In this document: piece after piece, positions 4,686 to 6,230 of the stretch
Numbering within the stretch: the first letter of the stretch is position 1
Layout: every line of letters begins with the position of its first letter
Assembly: GCA_040905885.1 (NCBI GenBank)
Contig: JBBDQR010000080.1
Span: forward strand, 1-6,230
Length of the DNA: 6,230 nt
Direction of reading: 5' to 3'
DNA from: JACVRU01 sp040905885
GTDB taxonomy: Bacteria; Actinomycetota; Thermoleophilia; Gaiellales; Gaiellaceae
Position numbers and translations under genes: made by a program
The notes under the pieces: model-generated
Told to the model about the DNA's origin: nothing
Databases searched by the model: none
What the model saw: only the letters and a program-made list of their open reading frames with translations

Positions 4686-6176
4686 ATGATCCTCGAGAAC
4701 GGAACCGTCCGGACGCTTGCCCCGAGCCTGCCGGTCGCGTCCGCGCTCGCGATCGCCGGCGACCGGATCGCCGGCGGCGTCGGGACGCACGAGACCTCGC
4801 TCGCGACTCCCGACGTGGTCGACCTCGGCGGGCGCTGCGTGCTGCCCGGCTTCACCGACGCGCACGTCCACTTCCCCACCTGGGCGCTCGCCCGCCGCGA
4901 GCTGCGGCTCGAGGAGACGCGGACGGTGGAGGAGGCGCTCGACCGCGTGCGGGAGGCGCTGCCGAGCGTGCCGGCGGGCGCCTGGCTGCGCGGCCGCGGC
5001 TGGCGGGACCTCGAGCCGACACGGCAGGCGCTGGACGCGGTCACCGGCGACGTCCCGACCGCGCTGCTCGCGCGCGACTCGCACTCGCTCTGGGTCAACT
5101 CGGCGGCGCTGGCGCGCGCCGACGGCGACCTCCGCGTGCCCGGGGGCGTGGTCGAGGTCGACGAGGCGGGCGAGCCGACGGGCGTGCTCCGGGAGGAGTC
5201 GGCCTGGCGCTTCCGCGACACGGTCGTCGAGACCTCCGACGAGGAGTACCTCGACGCGATGCGCGAGGGGCTGCGGGTGGCCGCCTCGCGCGGCGTCACC
5301 GCCGTCCACGACAAGGATGGCTGGATCGGCGCGCTCGGCTTCTTCCAGCGGCTGCACTCCGAGGGCGCCCTCACGCTCCGGGTCTGGCAGTCGCTGCCGC
5401 ACGACCGCCTCGACGAGCTCGCCGCGCTCGGGCTCTCGTCCGGGCTGGGCGACGGCTTCCTGCGTCTCGGCTACCTGAAGGCGTTCATGGACGGGACGCT
5501 CGGCTCCAGCACGGCCCGGCTGCTGGACGGGTCGGGCGTGCAGATCACGAGCGGCGACGAGCTGGCCGAGATCGTGACCCGGGCGGCTCGCGCGGGCTGG
5601 CCGGTCGCCGTGCACGCGATCGGCGACCTCGCCAACCGCGAGGCGCTCGACGCCTTCGAGCGCACGCAGGCCGAGTGGCGGCCCCGGCGCCTGCGCCCGC
5701 GGATCGAGCACGCGCAGCTGCTCGCCTGGGAGGACGTGCGGCGCTTCGCCGCGCTCGGCGTGGCCGCCTCCGTCCAGTTCAGCCATGCCCCCTCGGACCG
5801 AGAGCTGGCCGACCGGCTCTGGGCGGGGATGACCGACCGCGCGTACGCGTATCGCTCGCTGTGGGACGCCGGCGCCCTGGTGGCGAACGGCTCCGACGCG
5901 CCGATCGAGGAGCTCGATCCGCTGGCGGGGATCCGCGCGGGCGTGCTCCGCGACTGGCACCCCGAGCAGGCGCTGACCGTCGAGGAGGCGCTCGTCGCGA
6001 CGTGCGTCAACCCCGCGGTCCTGTCCTGGGACGAGCGGCGCCGCGGCCGGCTCCTGCCCGGCTACCTCGCCGACCTCGTCGTGCTCGACCACGACCCGCT
6101 CGAGGACCTCGAGGGCGCGCAGGTCGTCGCGACGATGGTCGGCGGCCGCTGGGTCTGGAACCCGCCGCCTTGGTAG
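4686..6176 (+). CDS. Amidohydrolase family 3 (YtcJ-type) metal-dependent hydrolase
   Basis: This is a 496-residue cytoplasmic hydrolase of the amidohydrolase superfamily, complete from ATG to TAG. Short N- and C-terminal strands (about 1-55 and 465-496) make the usual composite beta-sandwich around a TIM barrel. LPGFTDAHVHF (53-63) holds the metal ligands His60 and His62. YLKAFMDGTLGSST (from 263) contains Lys265, at the place of the bridging carbamylated Lys. VAVHAIGD (307-314) and RIEHAQL (339-345) supply His310 and His342. NGSDAPIEELDP (401-412) carries the catalytic Asp404. The end, LLPGYLADLVVLDHDP, is typical. Relatives hydrolyse N-formyl or N-acyl amides and similar C-N bonds; the substrate here is unknown. 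The frame is also open upstream to 4089, but that part is antisense to the serine protease, and the family's N-terminal strand begins at the ATG at 4686. No Shine-Dalgarno sequence is visible. The only neighbour on this strand is cut off by the contig end. Confidence 0.93.
   Translation: MILENGTVRTLAPSLPVASALAIAGDRIAGGVGTHETSLATPDVVDLGGRCVLPGFTDAHVHFPTWALARRELRLEETRTVEEALDRVREALPSVPAGAWLRGRGWRDLEPTRQALDAVTGDVPTALLARDSHSLWVNSAALARADGDLRVPGGVVEVDEAGEPTGVLREESAWRFRDTVVETSDEEYLDAMREGLRVAASRGVTAVHDKDGWIGALGFFQRLHSEGALTLRVWQSLPHDRLDELAALGLSSGLGDGFLRLGYLKAFMDGTLGSSTARLLDGSGVQITSGDELAEIVTRAARAGWPVAVHAIGDLANREALDAFERTQAEWRPRRLRPRIEHAQLLAWEDVRRFAALGVAASVQFSHAPSDRELADRLWAGMTDRAYAYRSLWDAGALVANGSDAPIEELDPLAGIRAGVLRDWHPEQALTVEEALVATCVNPAVLSWDERRRGRLLPGYLADLVVLDHDPLEDLEGAQVVATMVGGRWVWNPPPW

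Positions 6177-6230
<54 letters not shown>

Noticed and set aside
3903..6092. 729-codon minus-strand open frame extending the serine protease far upstream
   Set aside because: The upstream 475 codons are antisense to the well-supported amidohydrolase, with Arg/Gly/Pro/Ala-rich low-information translation. The real gene starts at the GTG at 4667 with its signal peptide.

Overview
This is a 6.2 kb piece of a high-GC (roughly 70%) bacterial chromosome, apparently a metagenomic contig because both ends run into homopolymers. GC-rich codon third positions, compact gene packing and start codons placed 6-7 bases after TANNNT hexamers (leaderless-type promoters) suggest an actinobacterium. Thermoleophilia (Gaiellales/Solirubrobacterales) is my best guess, but no phylogenetic marker gene is present to prove it.

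Layout. Bases 1-146 hold no gene: a G/C homopolymer end, then a large imperfect palindrome (34-126) just past the 3' end of the first gene. From 147 to 4667 six genes lie head to tail on the minus strand. In order of transcription they are a secreted chymotrypsin-fold serine protease (4667-3903), a membrane-anchored beta-propeller-like protein (3970-3254), a secreted putative HExxH metallopeptidase (3244-2288), a VOC/glyoxalase-fold protein (2254-1847), a membrane-anchored Cu/Zn-SOD/CHRD-like protein (1806-1360) and an acyl-CoA dehydrogenase (1328-147). Divergently, only 18 bp from the serine protease, is an Amidohydro_3 (YtcJ-type) metal-dependent hydrolase on the plus strand (4686-6176). A run of 53 G follows its stop and is almost certainly a sequencing artefact.

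How the genes relate. The three genes at 3254-4667 all encode exported or membrane-anchored products, two of them predicted proteases, and overlap or nearly abut, so they may form a small extracytoplasmic proteolysis module. The VOC protein, SOD-like protein and acyl-CoA dehydrogenase show no obvious shared pathway. They may be separately transcribed, since TAGACT hexamers sit directly before the VOC and dehydrogenase starts, each preceded by a short GC hairpin that follows the upstream stop codon.

Most worth a second look: the 34-126 palindrome (candidate REP-like repeat or structured RNA), the repeated stop-hairpin-TAGACT-start arrangement, the reduced SOD-like protein, and the serine protease whose signal-peptide cleavage would itself create the activating Ile N-terminus.
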